Of a stretch of DNA of 64,000 nucleotides, positions 23,890 through 33,716 are shown piece by piece. Source of the DNA: Paraburkholderia sacchari. Its GTDB lineage: Bacteria > Pseudomonadota > Gammaproteobacteria > Burkholderiales > Burkholderiaceae. The notes below the pieces were generated by a model. That model had not been told where the DNA came from and ran no database searches. It saw only the letters and a program-made list of their open reading frames with translations. The DNA is taken from positions 248,001-312,000 of the forward strand of contig NZ_JTDB02000005.1 in the NCBI RefSeq assembly GCF_000785435.2. The letters are read 5' to 3'. A program made the translations under genes and the position numbers. Each line of letters starts with the position of its first letter. Position 1 is the stretch's first letter.

Positions 23890-23957
23890 TGCGGGCACGC
23901 CCGGCGGGGTGATGTCGATACCCTGGCCGATTGCGATAGCGATCGTGACAACTGAGC

Positions 23958-23981
23958 GGCGCGCGGCGCAAGCCGCGCGCC
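23958..23981 (+). terminator. Strong intercistronic hairpin between cbbS and cbbX
   Basis: GGCGCGCGGC-GCAA-GCCGCGCGCC is a perfect 10-bp GC stem with a GNRA-type tetraloop, 68 bases after cbbS. No U-tract follows. In Cupriavidus necator, premature ending or processing after cbbS makes cbbLS messages more abundant; this element could do the same. Confidence 0.6.
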
Positions 23982-24014
23982 AGGCAATCCTCACTATTGA
24001 CGGGACTGGACGCC

Positions 24015-24908
24015 ATGAGCACTGAAACCGCCATCGATCTGCAGGCCATCGTGCGCGACGCACAGATTCACGATGTGCTCGAGCGCCTCGATCGCGAGCT
24101 GGTCGGGCTGAGGCCCGTGAAGACACGCATTGCCGAGATTGCCGCGTTTCTCGTGGTCGAGCGCGCGCGCAAGGAGCTCGGCATGGCAACCGCTGCGCCT
24201 TCGCTGCATATGTGCTTCACCGGCAACCCAGGCACGGGTAAGACCACGGTCGCGATGCGCATGGCCGAGATCCTGCATCGCCTCGGCTACGTCAGGAAAG
24301 GCCACGTGGTGGCCGTGACCCGAGACGATCTGGTGGGCCAATACATCGGCCACACCGCGCCCAAGACGAAGGAGGTGCTCAAGCGCGCGATGGGCGGCGT
24401 GCTCTTCATCGACGAGGCGTACTACCTGTATCGCCCCGAGAACGAGCGCGACTACGGCCAGGAGGCGATCGAGATCCTGTTGCAAATCATGGAGAACCAG
24501 CGTGACGACCTCGTTGTGATTCTCGCAGGCTACAAGGAGCGCATGGACACGTTTTTCCAGAGCAATCCGGGTTTCAAGTCGCGTATTGCGCATCACATCG
24601 ACTTTCCCGACTACACCGACACGGAGCTCTTCGAGATTGCGGAACGGATGCTGCACGACATGCATTACCGGCTCGACGACGATGCGCAGGCGGCGTTCCG
24701 CGACTACATTGCGCGGCGCAAGGCGCAACCCAACTTCGCGAATGCGCGCTCGATCCGCAATGCGCTCGACCGTGCACGGCTGCGCCAGGCCAGTCGCGTG
24801 TTCTCGTCGAACGAGGCGGTGACACGGGAAGCGCTCGAAACCCTCGTGGCCGCCGACATTCGCGCGAGCCGAGTGTTCGGCGACACCGCAGAAAAGACAG
24901 ATCGATAA
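24015..24908 (+). CDS. cbbX: Red-type RuBisCO activase (AAA+)
   Basis: Protein of 297 residues with Walker A GNPGTGKTT, Walker B GVLFIDEAYYL, and the pore loop YIGHTAPKT. CbbX removes inhibitory sugar phosphates from red-type RuBisCO by pulling the large-subunit C-terminus; homologues are activated by RuBP. ATG 24015 (MSTETAIDLQ) is chosen over an upstream TTG. It follows cbbS after the intercistronic hairpin. Confidence 0.95.
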   Translation: MSTETAIDLQAIVRDAQIHDVLERLDRELVGLRPVKTRIAEIAAFLVVERARKELGMATAAPSLHMCFTGNPGTGKTTVAMRMAEILHRLGYVRKGHVVAVTRDDLVGQYIGHTAPKTKEVLKRAMGGVLFIDEAYYLYRPENERDYGQEAIEILLQIMENQRDDLVVILAGYKERMDTFFQSNPGFKSRIAHHIDFPDYTDTELFEIAERMLHDMHYRLDDDAQAAFRDYIARRKAQPNFANARSIRNALDRARLRQASRVFSSNEAVTREALETLVAADIRASRVFGDTAEKTDR

Positions 24909-24919
24909 AGGAGACGTCC

Positions 24920-25999
24920 ATGCAACATGGCCGAACGACGCTCTCGAAGTTCATCATCGAGGAGCACCGCCGTCATCCGGCGCAGGACGAGCAGCTTGCC
25001 GCGCTCGTCAATGATATCCAGACCGCCTGCAAGTACATCGGCGCGCGCGTTGCGCGCGGCGCGCTCGATGGCGCGATAGGCGCGGCGGGCATGAAGAACG
25101 TGCAGGGCGAGACGCAGCAGAAGCTCGACGTGATCTCCAACGAGATTATGCTCTCGTGCTGCGAGTGGGGCGGCCAGCTCGCGGGCATGGTTTCCGAGGA
25201 GCTCGAACACGCCTACGAGATTCCCTCGGGGTATCCGCGCGGGCGCTATCTGTTGCTGTTCGACCCGCTCGACGGCTCATCGAACATCGACGTCAACGTG
25301 ACGGTGGGCACCATCTTCTCGGTGCTCATGGCGCCTCCCGGCGTGACCGAGCCCACGGTGGAGGACTTTTTGCAGCCGGGCACGGCGCAGGTTTGCGCGG
25401 GCTATGCGCTGTTCGGGCCCGCCGACATGATCGTGCTGACGCTCGGCCGCGGCGTGCACGGCTTCACGCTCGATCCGGAGATTGGCGCGTACATCCTCAC
25501 GCACCCCGATATGCGGATCTGCGAAGAAACGCGCGAGTTCGCCATCAACGCCTCGAACATGCGCTATTGGGAGCCGCCCGTGCAGCGCTATGTCGACGAA
25601 TGCCTCGAAGGCAAGGCCGGCGTGCGCCAGACCGACTTCAACATGCGCTGGATTGCGTCGCTGGTGGCCGAAGTGCACCGCATCCTCATGCGCGGCGGCG
25701 TGTTCATGTACCCGAAGGACAAGAAGGATCCGGCGAAGCCGGGCCGGCTGAGGCTGCTCTACGAGGCGAACCCCATGGCGATGCTCGTCGAGCAGGCGGG
25801 CGGCCGCGCGTCGACGGGGCGAGGCCGCATTCTCGAAGTGCCGCCCGATGCGCTGCATCAGCGCGTGCCGGTCATTCTCGGCTCGCAGCGCGAGGTCGAG
25901 CGCATCGAACACTATCACCGCGAGTTCGACAGCGGCGCTGGCGAGCCCTTCGATTCACCACTTTTCAATACGCGTTCGCTGTTTCGCGCGCCGCATTGA
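24920..25999 (+). CDS. cbbF: Fructose-1,6-bisphosphatase class I (probably also acts on sedoheptulose bisphosphate)
   Basis: Protein of 359 residues with the class I FBPase metal site FDPLDGSSNIDVN (about 114-126) and the C-terminal MAMLVEQAGG/STGRGRI segment. It removes the 1-phosphate of fructose bisphosphate, and often of sedoheptulose bisphosphate, in the Calvin cycle. AAAGGAG precedes the ATG. It lies 11 bases after cbbX. Confidence 0.95.
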   Translation: MQHGRTTLSKFIIEEHRRHPAQDEQLAALVNDIQTACKYIGARVARGALDGAIGAAGMKNVQGETQQKLDVISNEIMLSCCEWGGQLAGMVSEELEHAYEIPSGYPRGRYLLLFDPLDGSSNIDVNVTVGTIFSVLMAPPGVTEPTVEDFLQPGTAQVCAGYALFGPADMIVLTLGRGVHGFTLDPEIGAYILTHPDMRICEETREFAINASNMRYWEPPVQRYVDECLEGKAGVRQTDFNMRWIASLVAEVHRILMRGGVFMYPKDKKDPAKPGRLRLLYEANPMAMLVEQAGGRASTGRGRILEVPPDALHQRVPVILGSQREVERIEHYHREFDSGAGEPFDSPLFNTRSLFRAPH

Positions 26000-26033
26000 G
26001 GCGCGCCAACGAGATCGAGCATCAGGAGGAGAC

Positions 26034-26912
26034 ATGTCGACCAAACATCCGATTGTGGTGATCACGGGTTCGTCGGGCGCAGGCACGACGACAATCACAC
26101 GCGCGTTCCAGCACATTTTCCGGCGCGAGAGCGTGAACGCCGCGATCATCGAAGGCGATTCGTTTCATGCCTACGATCGCCTGCAGATGCGCCAGAAGCT
26201 CAAGGAGGCCGAGGCTTCCGGCGAGCACAGCTTCAGCCATTTCGGGCCGAGCGGGAACCTGTTCGAGGAACTCGCGCAGTTGTTCGAGGCTTACGGCGAG
26301 AACGGCACGGGCCGCTGCCGCAAGTATCTGCACGACGAAGCTGAAGGTGCCGAGTATGGCCAGGCGCCCGGCACGTTCACGCCGTGGACCGATCTGCAGG
26401 AAGGCACCGACCTGCTGTTCTATGAAGGGCTGCACGGTGCGGTCGTGACCGAGCGCGTGAACGTCGCGCAGCATGCGGACCTGCTCGTGGGCGTGGTGCC
26501 CACGATCAACCTCGAATGGATCCAGAAGCTGCATCGCGACCAGAACCTGCGCGGCTATTCGCAGGAAGCGGTGGTCGACACGATCCTGCGCCGCATGCCC
26601 GACTACGTGAGCTACATTTGCCCGCAGTTCTCACGCACGCATGTGAACGTGCAACGCGTGCCGGTCGTCGATACGTCGAATCCGTTCATCGCGCGCGACA
26701 TTCCTTCGCTCGACGAAAGCATGCTTGTGATTCGCTTCGCGGACCCGAAAGGCATCGACTTTCCTTATCTGCTTTCGATGGTGCACGACTCGTACATGTC
26801 GCGGCCGAACACGATCGTGTGTCCGGGCGGCAAGATGGGGCTCGCCATCCAGCTGATCTTCACGCCGATGATCCTGCGTTTGATGAGCAACCGCCGGCAG
26901 GCGCTGCTGTAA
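26034..26912 (+). CDS. cbbP: Phosphoribulokinase
   Basis: Protein of 292 residues, the octameric proteobacterial type. P-loop GSSGAGTTT (about 11-19), EGDSFHAYDR, and EGLHGAVVTE. It phosphorylates ribulose 5-phosphate with ATP to make the RuBisCO substrate, the dedicated Calvin-cycle step. AGGAGGAGAC lies directly before the ATG at 26034. Confidence 0.96.
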   Translation: MSTKHPIVVITGSSGAGTTTITRAFQHIFRRESVNAAIIEGDSFHAYDRLQMRQKLKEAEASGEHSFSHFGPSGNLFEELAQLFEAYGENGTGRCRKYLHDEAEGAEYGQAPGTFTPWTDLQEGTDLLFYEGLHGAVVTERVNVAQHADLLVGVVPTINLEWIQKLHRDQNLRGYSQEAVVDTILRRMPDYVSYICPQFSRTHVNVQRVPVVDTSNPFIARDIPSLDESMLVIRFADPKGIDFPYLLSMVHDSYMSRPNTIVCPGGKMGLAIQLIFTPMILRLMSNRRQALL

Positions 26913-26939
26913 CCGCACGCTCACGAAAGAGGTGTCCTC

Positions 26940-28976
26940 ATGAATCACCCCAGTCTTGCGGGCCGCGAGAGCGCGGCGCCGCCAAGCCGCCGCCAGCTCG
27001 CGAATGCGCTGCGTTTTCTTGCCATCGACGCCGTGGAGGCCGCCAGGTCTGGGCATCCGGGCATGCCGATGGGCATGGCCGACATTGCCGAGGTGCTGTG
27101 GCGCGAACATCTGCGGCACAGCCCGCGCGATCCGTCCTGGCCGAATCGCGATCGCTTCGCGCTCTCGAACGGGCATGGTTCGATGCTGCTGTACGCGGCG
27201 CTGCACCTCTCGGGCTACGATCTGCCGCTCGACGAGCTCAAGCGCTTCCGGCAACTGCATTCGAAGACGCCTGGGCATCCTGAATATGGTTTGACGCCCG
27301 GCGTCGAGACGACGACGGGGCCGCTCGGCCAGGGGCTCGCGAACAGCGTGGGGATGGCCTTCGCGGAGCAACTGCTGGCCGCGCGCTTCAATCGGCCTGG
27401 ATATCCCGTCGTCGATCACCATACCTACGTGTTTCTGGGGGACGGCTGCCTGATGGAGGGCGTGAGCCATGAAGCGTGCTCGCTGGCGGGCACGCTCGGG
27501 CTCGGCAAGCTGATCGCCTTCTACGACGACAACGGCATTTCGATCGACGGCCACGTGAGTGGCTGGTTTACCGACGACACGGCAGCGCGCTTTCGCGCGT
27601 ATGGCTGGCAGGTGGTCGGGCCGCTCGACGGCCACGACGCGGCGGCCGTGGAGGCGGCGATACGCGATGCGCACGCCGATACAGCGCGCCCGACGCTGAT
27701 CGTCTGCCGCACGACGATCGGCTGGGGTTCCCCGAACAAGGCCGACACGCACGACGTGCATGGCGCGCCGCTGGGCGCCGATGAAATCGCGGCGACGCGC
27801 CGCGCGCTCGGCTGGGATCATGCGCCGTTCGAGATCCCCGATGAGATCCGCGCAAGCTGGAGCGAGGTCGAGCGCGGCGCGGCTCGTGTGCGCGAGTGGC
27901 GAGCGTTGTTCGAAGCGTATCGCATCGAGTATCCGGACGAGGCGGCGGAGTTCGAGCGTCGTACGAACGGCGAGCTGCCTGAGGACTGGCCGCGTATTTC
28001 CGGGCAGCTGATTCGCGCGGCATGCGACGCCACCGCGTCGTGCGCCACCCGCAAGTCGTCGCAGCTTGCGCTCGAAGTGCTGGTGCCCGCCTTGCCCGAG
28101 CTGTTTGGCGGCTCGGCGGACCTGACCGGCTCCAATCTCACCGCGGTGAAGGCGTCCCGGGCGTTCGTGCCTAGCGGCACGCCCGACCCGCGTGCGAACT
28201 ACCTCTCGTACGGTGTGCGCGAGTTCGGGATGATGGCGATGATGAACGGCATGGCGCTGCATGGCGGCTTCATTCCGTACGGAGGCACCTTCCTCGTGTT
28301 CTCCGACTACGCGCGCAACGCCATTCGCATGAGCGCGCTGATGAAGCTGCGCGTGATCCATGTGCTCACGCACGATTCGATCGGGCTTGGCGAGGACGGG
28401 CCGACCCATCAGCCGATCGAGCACGTTGCCAGCCTGCGCCTGATTCCGGGGCTCGATGTGTGGCGCCCGTGCGATTCGGTGGAAACCGCGGTTGCATGGC
28501 AGATGGCCATCGAGCGCGCGCACGGGCCGACTTCGCTCGTGCTGTCGCGCCAGAACCTGCCACAGACGCCATCCGGCGAGGCCCGGATCGAACAGATCCG
28601 CAAGGGCGGCTATGTGCTGAACGATTGCTCAGACGGAAGGCCGGACGTTGTTCTGATTGCTACGGGATCCGAAGTATCTATGGCGGTAGACGCGCAGAGC
28701 CGGCTCGCGCAACTGGGCGTGGGCGCACGCGTGGTGTCGATGCCGTCGACCTCCGTGTTCGACCGGCAGGACGCCGCATGGCGCGCGGCGGTGCTGCCCG
28801 CGGGCGTGCGCCGCGTGGCGGTGGAAGCCGCGCACGGCGACTTCTGGCACAAGTATGTGGGCCCGGACGGCAAGGTGATCGGCCTCGCGTCGTTCGGCGA
28901 ATCGGCGCCGGCAACCGATCTGTACGCGCACTTCGGCCTGAGCGTGGAACGTATCGTGGAGGCGTGCCTGGCATGA
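26940..28976 (+). CDS. cbbT: Transketolase
   Basis: Protein of 678 residues with thiamine diphosphate-dependent fold. Features are GHPGMPMGMADIAEVLW (about 39-55), TPGHPEYG, the ThDP motif GDGCLMEGVSHEA through the DNG Mg site, the Tyr-Arg pyrimidine domain (SYGVREFGMMAMMNG) and a C-terminal domain. It moves two-carbon units to rebuild pentose phosphates. It overlaps cbbZ by ATGA. Confidence 0.96.
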   Translation: MNHPSLAGRESAAPPSRRQLANALRFLAIDAVEAARSGHPGMPMGMADIAEVLWREHLRHSPRDPSWPNRDRFALSNGHGSMLLYAALHLSGYDLPLDELKRFRQLHSKTPGHPEYGLTPGVETTTGPLGQGLANSVGMAFAEQLLAARFNRPGYPVVDHHTYVFLGDGCLMEGVSHEACSLAGTLGLGKLIAFYDDNGISIDGHVSGWFTDDTAARFRAYGWQVVGPLDGHDAAAVEAAIRDAHADTARPTLIVCRTTIGWGSPNKADTHDVHGAPLGADEIAATRRALGWDHAPFEIPDEIRASWSEVERGAARVREWRALFEAYRIEYPDEAAEFERRTNGELPEDWPRISGQLIRAACDATASCATRKSSQLALEVLVPALPELFGGSADLTGSNLTAVKASRAFVPSGTPDPRANYLSYGVREFGMMAMMNGMALHGGFIPYGGTFLVFSDYARNAIRMSALMKLRVIHVLTHDSIGLGEDGPTHQPIEHVASLRLIPGLDVWRPCDSVETAVAWQMAIERAHGPTSLVLSRQNLPQTPSGEARIEQIRKGGYVLNDCSDGRPDVVLIATGSEVSMAVDAQSRLAQLGVGARVVSMPSTSVFDRQDAAWRAAVLPAGVRRVAVEAAHGDFWHKYVGPDGKVIGLASFGESAPATDLYAHFGLSVERIVEACLA

Positions 28977-29671
28977 AGACACAACTCATCACCTTCGATC
29001 TCGACGGCACGCTGTTCGATACGGCGCCCGAAATTTCGCTTGCGGTCAACCGCGCGCTCGAAGCCCACGGTCTGCCGCCGGTCTCGCTCGACACCGTGAT
29101 CAGCTATATCGGCAACGGCACGCGAGAGCTGATGCGCCAGGTGCTCGTGCGCCACGGTTTCGAAGCACAGGTCACGCTCGACGAGATGATGCCCATATTC
29201 GACGCGCATTACGACGCCACGGCGGGCACGACGGCGAAGCCCTATCCGGGCGTGCCGGCCGCGCTTGCGCGGCTGCGCGCCGCCGGCATGCGCATGGCCG
29301 TGGTCACGAACAAGGATCACCGCTTCGCCCAGCGGCTGATCGAGCGCGCGGGCTTCGCGCCGTATTTCGACGTCGTGCTTGGCGGCGACAGCCTTCCTGA
29401 CAAGAAGCCGCATCCTGCGCCGATTCTCTATTGCATGGAACGCCTGGAGGTTCCCACGGCCGCGGCCGCGCACTTGGGCGATTCGCGCACCGACGTGCAG
29501 TCGGCGCGCCGCGCGGGCGTAGCTGCATGGGCCGTGCCCTACGGCTACAACCACGGCGTGCCCATTGCGCAGGCGCATCCGGACCGCGTGTTCGCGTCCA
29601 TTGAGGAGATGGCGGACTACGTGCTGCCATCGAGCTTGGGCCATATGGAATCCGAACTGAATACGAACTGA
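28973..29671 (+). CDS. cbbZ: Phosphoglycolate phosphatase (HAD family)
   Basis: Protein of 232 residues. HAD motif I TFDLDGTLFDTA (Asp nucleophile near residue 8), motif II VVTNKD, and motif IV GDSRTDVQSARRAG. It dephosphorylates 2-phosphoglycolate made by RuBisCO oxygenation. The start is in a 4-nt ATGA overlap with cbbT. A second HAD gene, cbbY, ends the operon. Confidence 0.92.
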   Translation: MKTQLITFDLDGTLFDTAPEISLAVNRALEAHGLPPVSLDTVISYIGNGTRELMRQVLVRHGFEAQVTLDEMMPIFDAHYDATAGTTAKPYPGVPAALARLRAAGMRMAVVTNKDHRFAQRLIERAGFAPYFDVVLGGDSLPDKKPHPAPILYCMERLEVPTAAAAHLGDSRTDVQSARRAGVAAWAVPYGYNHGVPIAQAHPDRVFASIEEMADYVLPSSLGHMESELNTN

Positions 29672-29705
29672 ATCAGCTGCCCATTCACGACATCAAGGAG
29701 ACAAC

Positions 29706-30722
29706 ATGCCTGTCAACGTAGCGATCAACGGTTATGGCCGCATCGGGCGCAATGTCTTGCGCGCGCTTTATGAATCGAAGCGGACCGGCGAAATCCGCAT
29801 CGTGGCGATCAACGATATCGGCGATGCGCACATCAACGCGCATCTCACGCGCTACGACACCGTGCACGGCCAGTTCGCGGGCACCGTCGAAGTGGACGGC
29901 GACGCACTCGTAGTCGACGGCGACCGCATCCAGGTGCTGTCCGTGCGCGATCCGGCGCAACTGCCGTGGCGCGCGCTCGATGTCGACGTGGTGTTCGAGT
30001 GCACGGGGCATTTCACGACCAAGGAGAAGGCCTCCGCGCATCTGGCCGCCGGCGCTCGCAAAGTCATGATCTCCGCGCCGGGCGGCAAGGATGTTGACGC
30101 GACCATCGTCTATGGCGTCAACGATGCGGTCCTGCGCCAGTCGTTCACGGTCGTCTCGAACGCGTCATGCACAACCAATTGCCTGGCGCCGCTCGTCAAG
30201 CCGCTGCATGCGGCGCTTGGTATCGAGCACGGCCTCATGACGACGATTCATTCGTATACGAACGATCAGGTGCTCACCGACGTCTATCACGAAGACCTGC
30301 GCCGGGCGCGCTCGGCCACGCACTCGATGATCCCCACCAAAACGGGCGCGGCCGCCGCCGTTGGCCTCGTGATTCCCGAACTGAATGGGCGCCTCGATGG
30401 CTTCGCGATACGCGTGCCCACGATCAATGTGTCGGTGGTCGACCTGACCTTCACGGCTGCACGTGCAACGAGCGTGGAGGAAGTCAACGAGATCGTCCGC
30501 GATGCCGCGCATGGCGAGTTGAAGGGCATTCTCGGCTACAACGACTTGCCGTTGGTATCCGTCGATTTCAACCACGACCCGCGCTCGTCGATTTTCGACG
30601 CCACGCAAACGCGCGTGATCGGCGGCACGCTGGTCAAGGTGCTGAGCTGGTACGACAACGAATGGGGCTTCAGCAACCGCATGCTCGACACGACGCTCGC
30701 GTGGATGGAGGCGCCGCAATGA
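29706..30722 (+). CDS. cbbG: Glyceraldehyde-3-phosphate dehydrogenase, type I
   Basis: Protein of 338 residues. N-terminal NAD-fold INGYGRIGRNVLRAL (about 6-20), catalytic SNASCTTNCLAPL with the active Cys near 155, and the C-terminal SWYDNEWGFSNRMLD. It reduces 1,3-bisphosphoglycerate in the cycle. AAGGAG precedes the ATG. It overlaps cbbK by ATGA. Confidence 0.95.
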   Translation: MPVNVAINGYGRIGRNVLRALYESKRTGEIRIVAINDIGDAHINAHLTRYDTVHGQFAGTVEVDGDALVVDGDRIQVLSVRDPAQLPWRALDVDVVFECTGHFTTKEKASAHLAAGARKVMISAPGGKDVDATIVYGVNDAVLRQSFTVVSNASCTTNCLAPLVKPLHAALGIEHGLMTTIHSYTNDQVLTDVYHEDLRRARSATHSMIPTKTGAAAAVGLVIPELNGRLDGFAIRVPTINVSVVDLTFTAARATSVEEVNEIVRDAAHGELKGILGYNDLPLVSVDFNHDPRSSIFDATQTRVIGGTLVKVLSWYDNEWGFSNRMLDTTLAWMEAPQ

Positions 30723-31918
30723 ACGCATCGGTGTTGAGGCTCGAAGATCTGGCCGAGCGCGGCGCGTTGCGCGGCAAGCGCGTCTTCATCCGCGCCGACC
30801 TGAACGTGCCGGTCGACGAACGGGGCGGCATTGCCGAAGACACGCGCATTCGCGCGTCCTTGCCGGCCATCGCCATGTGCGCGCAAGCCGGGGCGGCGGT
30901 GATGGTGACATCGCATCTCGGGCGTCCGGATGAAGGCGTACTGAGGCAGCAGGACTCGCTCGCGCCGGTCGCCGCGCGTCTTTCCGAACTGCTCGTCCGC
31001 GAGGTGCGGTTGGTGCGAGACTGGGCCGAGGGCGGCTTCAACGTCGAGCCGGGCGAAGTCGTGCTGCTCGAAAACTACCGCGTGAACCGGGGCGAGAAGT
31101 CCAACGACGATGCGCTTGCGCTGAAAATGGCGCGCCTGTGCGACATCTACGTGAACGATGCGTTCGGCACGGCGCATCGCGCGGAGGCCACCACCGCAGG
31201 CATTGCCCGATACGCGGGCGTCGCCTGCGCGGGGCCGCTGCTGATCGCCGAACTCGATGCGCTCGGCAAGGCGCTCGGTGCGCCGGCACGCCCGCTGGTT
31301 GCGATCGTCGCAGGCTCGAAGGTGTCGACCAAGCTCACGATACTCAAGTCGCTCGCGGCGAAGGTCGATCAGCTGATTGTGGGCGGCGGCATTGCGAACA
31401 CCTTCATGCTGGCAGCGGGGCTGCCGATAGGCAAGTCGCTCGCCGAGCCAGATCTGGCGGGTGAGGCACGCGAGATCATGGACTTGATGGCGGCGCGCGG
31501 TGCGTCGGTGCCGATTCCGGTCGACGTCGTGTGCGCGAAGTCATTCTGTGCTACGGCGCCCGCTGTCGTGAAGGATGTTAAGGATATCGAAGCGGACGAA
31601 CTGATTCTCGACATCGGCCCCAAGACCGCAGCGATGCTGGCGGAGCGGCTTGCGCGGGCGGGCACGATCGTCTGGAACGGACCGGTTGGCGTATTCGAGT
31701 TCGATGCGTTCAGCCACGGCACCGAAACGATCGCGCGCGCCATTGCCGCATCGCCCGCGTTTTCGCTTGCGGGCGGCGGCGACACGCTGGCGGCGATTGC
31801 GAAATACGGCATTGCCGCCGACGTGGGTTACATCTCCACGGGCGGCGGCGCGTTTCTCGAAGTGCTGGAGGGCAAAGTCCTGCCGGCCGTCGATATCTTG
31901 CAGCGCCGCGCAGGCTGA
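30719..31918 (+). CDS. cbbK: Phosphoglycerate kinase
   Basis: Protein of 399 residues. Substrate-binding RVFIRADLNVPVD (about 22-34) and SHLGRPDEG; the C-terminal nucleotide domain has WNGPVGVFEFDAF and GGGDTLAAI. It phosphorylates 3-phosphoglycerate. The ATG sits inside the cbbG stop (ATGA), so the two are coupled. Confidence 0.95.
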   Translation: MNASVLRLEDLAERGALRGKRVFIRADLNVPVDERGGIAEDTRIRASLPAIAMCAQAGAAVMVTSHLGRPDEGVLRQQDSLAPVAARLSELLVREVRLVRDWAEGGFNVEPGEVVLLENYRVNRGEKSNDDALALKMARLCDIYVNDAFGTAHRAEATTAGIARYAGVACAGPLLIAELDALGKALGAPARPLVAIVAGSKVSTKLTILKSLAAKVDQLIVGGGIANTFMLAAGLPIGKSLAEPDLAGEAREIMDLMAARGASVPIPVDVVCAKSFCATAPAVVKDVKDIEADELILDIGPKTAAMLAERLARAGTIVWNGPVGVFEFDAFSHGTETIARAIAASPAFSLAGGGDTLAAIAKYGIAADVGYISTGGGAFLEVLEGKVLPAVDILQRRAG

Positions 31919-31960
31919 TTCGCGGTTCGGGCCGCATCCGTTTTTATAGAGGAGATTCTC

Positions 31961-33007
31961 ATGGCACTCATCTCACTGCGCCAGTTGCTCGATCACGCCG
32001 CCGAGCATGGTTACGGCGCGCCGGCATTCAATGTCAACAATCTCGAGCAGATTCAGGCCATCATGGAAGCCGCCGAGGAAACGCAAAGCCCGGTGATCCT
32101 GCAGGCGTCCGCCGGCGCGCGCAAGTATGCGGGCGAGCCTTACCTGCGCCACATGGTGCTCGCGGCCATCGAAGCGCATCCCGACATTCCCCTCGTGCTG
32201 CATCAGGACCACGGCGGCAGCCCCGCCGTGTGTCAGATGGCGATCCGCTCCGGCTTTTCCAGCGTGATGATGGACGGTTCGCTCGAGGAGGACATGAAAA
32301 CGCCGGCGAGCTACGAATACAACGTGCGCGTCACGCGCACCGTCTGCGAGATGGCGCATGCGGTAGGCGTGTCGGTGGAAGGCGAACTGGGTTGTCTCGG
32401 CTCTCTCGAGACCGGCGAAGCCGGCGAGGAAGACGGCGTCGGCGCACAGGGCAAGCTCTCGCACGACATGCTGCTGACCGACCCCGGCGAGGCGCGCGAC
32501 TTCGTCGAACGCACTGGCGTGGACGCGCTCGCGATAGCGATCGGCACGTCGCACGGCGCCTACAAGTTCACGCGCAAGCCGAGCGGCGACATTCTCGCCA
32601 TCGACCGCATCGCCCAGATCCACGAACGCATTCCCAATACGCACCTGGTGATGCACGGCTCGTCTTCGGTGCCGCAGGAATGGCTCGAAATCATCCGGCG
32701 CTACGGCGGCGACATCAAGGAGACGTACGGCGTACCGGTGGAGGAAATTCAGCGCGGCATTCGCAGCGGCGTGCGCAAGGTGAATATCGACACCGATATT
32801 CGGCTCGCGATGACGGGCGCCATGCGCAAGCTGTTCGCAGAGCAGCCCGCCGAATTCGATCCGCGCAAGGCATTCGCGGCGGCGAGAAAGGCTGCGCGCG
32901 GCATCTGCGCAGCCCGCTTCGAGGCATTCGGCTGTGCTGGTGCGGCCCCGCGCATCAAGCCAGTGCCGCTCGAACGGATGGCCGAACGCTACGTCGCGAA
33001 GGGGTGA
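31961..33007 (+). CDS. cbbA: Fructose-bisphosphate aldolase class II, CbbA type
   Basis: Protein of 348 residues. Zinc-site segments HQDHGGSP and GELGCLGSLETGEAGEEDGVG (split over about 133-153), then the C-terminal MHGSSSVPQEWLE and NIDTDIRLAMTG. It joins triose phosphates, and also makes sedoheptulose bisphosphate in many autotrophs. It is 42 bases after cbbK with GGAG before the ATG. Confidence 0.95.
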   Translation: MALISLRQLLDHAAEHGYGAPAFNVNNLEQIQAIMEAAEETQSPVILQASAGARKYAGEPYLRHMVLAAIEAHPDIPLVLHQDHGGSPAVCQMAIRSGFSSVMMDGSLEEDMKTPASYEYNVRVTRTVCEMAHAVGVSVEGELGCLGSLETGEAGEEDGVGAQGKLSHDMLLTDPGEARDFVERTGVDALAIAIGTSHGAYKFTRKPSGDILAIDRIAQIHERIPNTHLVMHGSSSVPQEWLEIIRRYGGDIKETYGVPVEEIQRGIRSGVRKVNIDTDIRLAMTGAMRKLFAEQPAEFDPRKAFAAARKAARGICAARFEAFGCAGAAPRIKPVPLERMAERYVAKG

Positions 33008-33011
33008 CGCA

Positions 33012-33716
33012 ATGGACGTGCTCAATCCCATGCTCATCGCACCGAGCTTGTTGTCCGCCGATTTCGCGCGCCTGGGCGATGAGGTCCGCGCGATCGAGGC
33101 GGCCGGTGCCGACTGGCTCCATTTCGACGTGATGGACAACCATTACGTGCCGAACCTGACGGTGGGCCCCATGGTGTGCGCGGCGCTGCGCCCGCATACG
33201 TCGTTGCCGATCGACGTGCATCTGATGGTGCGGCCCGTCGATGCGCTCGTCGGGGAGTTCGCGCAGGCCGGCGCGAACTCGATCAGCTTTCATCCCGAGG
33301 CGAGCGATCACGTCCATCGCACGCTCCATCAGATCAAGGAGCGCGGATGCCGCGCCGGTCTCGCGCTCAATCCGGCCACGCCGCTCGCGTGGCTTGACGA
33401 GGTGCTGGGCGACCTCGACTTCGTGCTGCTGATGTCGGTGAATCCCGGCTTTGGCGGGCAGAAGTTCATCGAGTCGGTGCTCGGCAAGATTCGCGCGGTG
33501 GCCACGCTCATCGATCACATGGGGGTGCGCACCGGTCATCGGCCGCGCCTCGAAGTCGATGGCGGCATCAAGCTCGATAACGTGGCGCAGGTGGCGGCGG
33601 CGGGCGCCGATACGCTCGTTGCGGGCTCAGCGGTGTTCGGCGCGCCGGACTACCGCAGCGTGATCGAAGGGCTGCGCAGCCGCGCGGAACACGCGCGGCT
33701 TCAGGCGCGGATTTAA
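33012..33716 (+). CDS. cbbE: Ribulose-phosphate 3-epimerase
   Basis: Protein of 234 residues. TIM-barrel epimerase with IAPSLLSADFARLGDEV (about 9-25), HFDVMDNHYVPNLT, SVNPGFGGQ, and EVDGGI. It interconverts ribulose and xylulose 5-phosphate. The start is five bases after cbbA. The C-terminus ARLQARI and its TAA stop lie inside a decayed 12-bp tandem repeat that continues past the stop. In C. necator cbbE lies near cbbX; here it is near the operon end. Confidence 0.95.
   Translation: MDVLNPMLIAPSLLSADFARLGDEVRAIEAAGADWLHFDVMDNHYVPNLTVGPMVCAALRPHTSLPIDVHLMVRPVDALVGEFAQAGANSISFHPEASDHVHRTLHQIKERGCRAGLALNPATPLAWLDEVLGDLDFVLLMSVNPGFGGQKFIESVLGKIRAVATLIDHMGVRTGHRPRLEVDGGIKLDNVAQVAAAGADTLVAGSAVFGAPDYRSVIEGLRSRAEHARLQARI

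Noticed and set aside
26631..28523. 630-codon minus-strand frame opposite cbbP and cbbT
   Set aside because: Antisense shadow of transketolase; no recognisable domain and no ribosome site.
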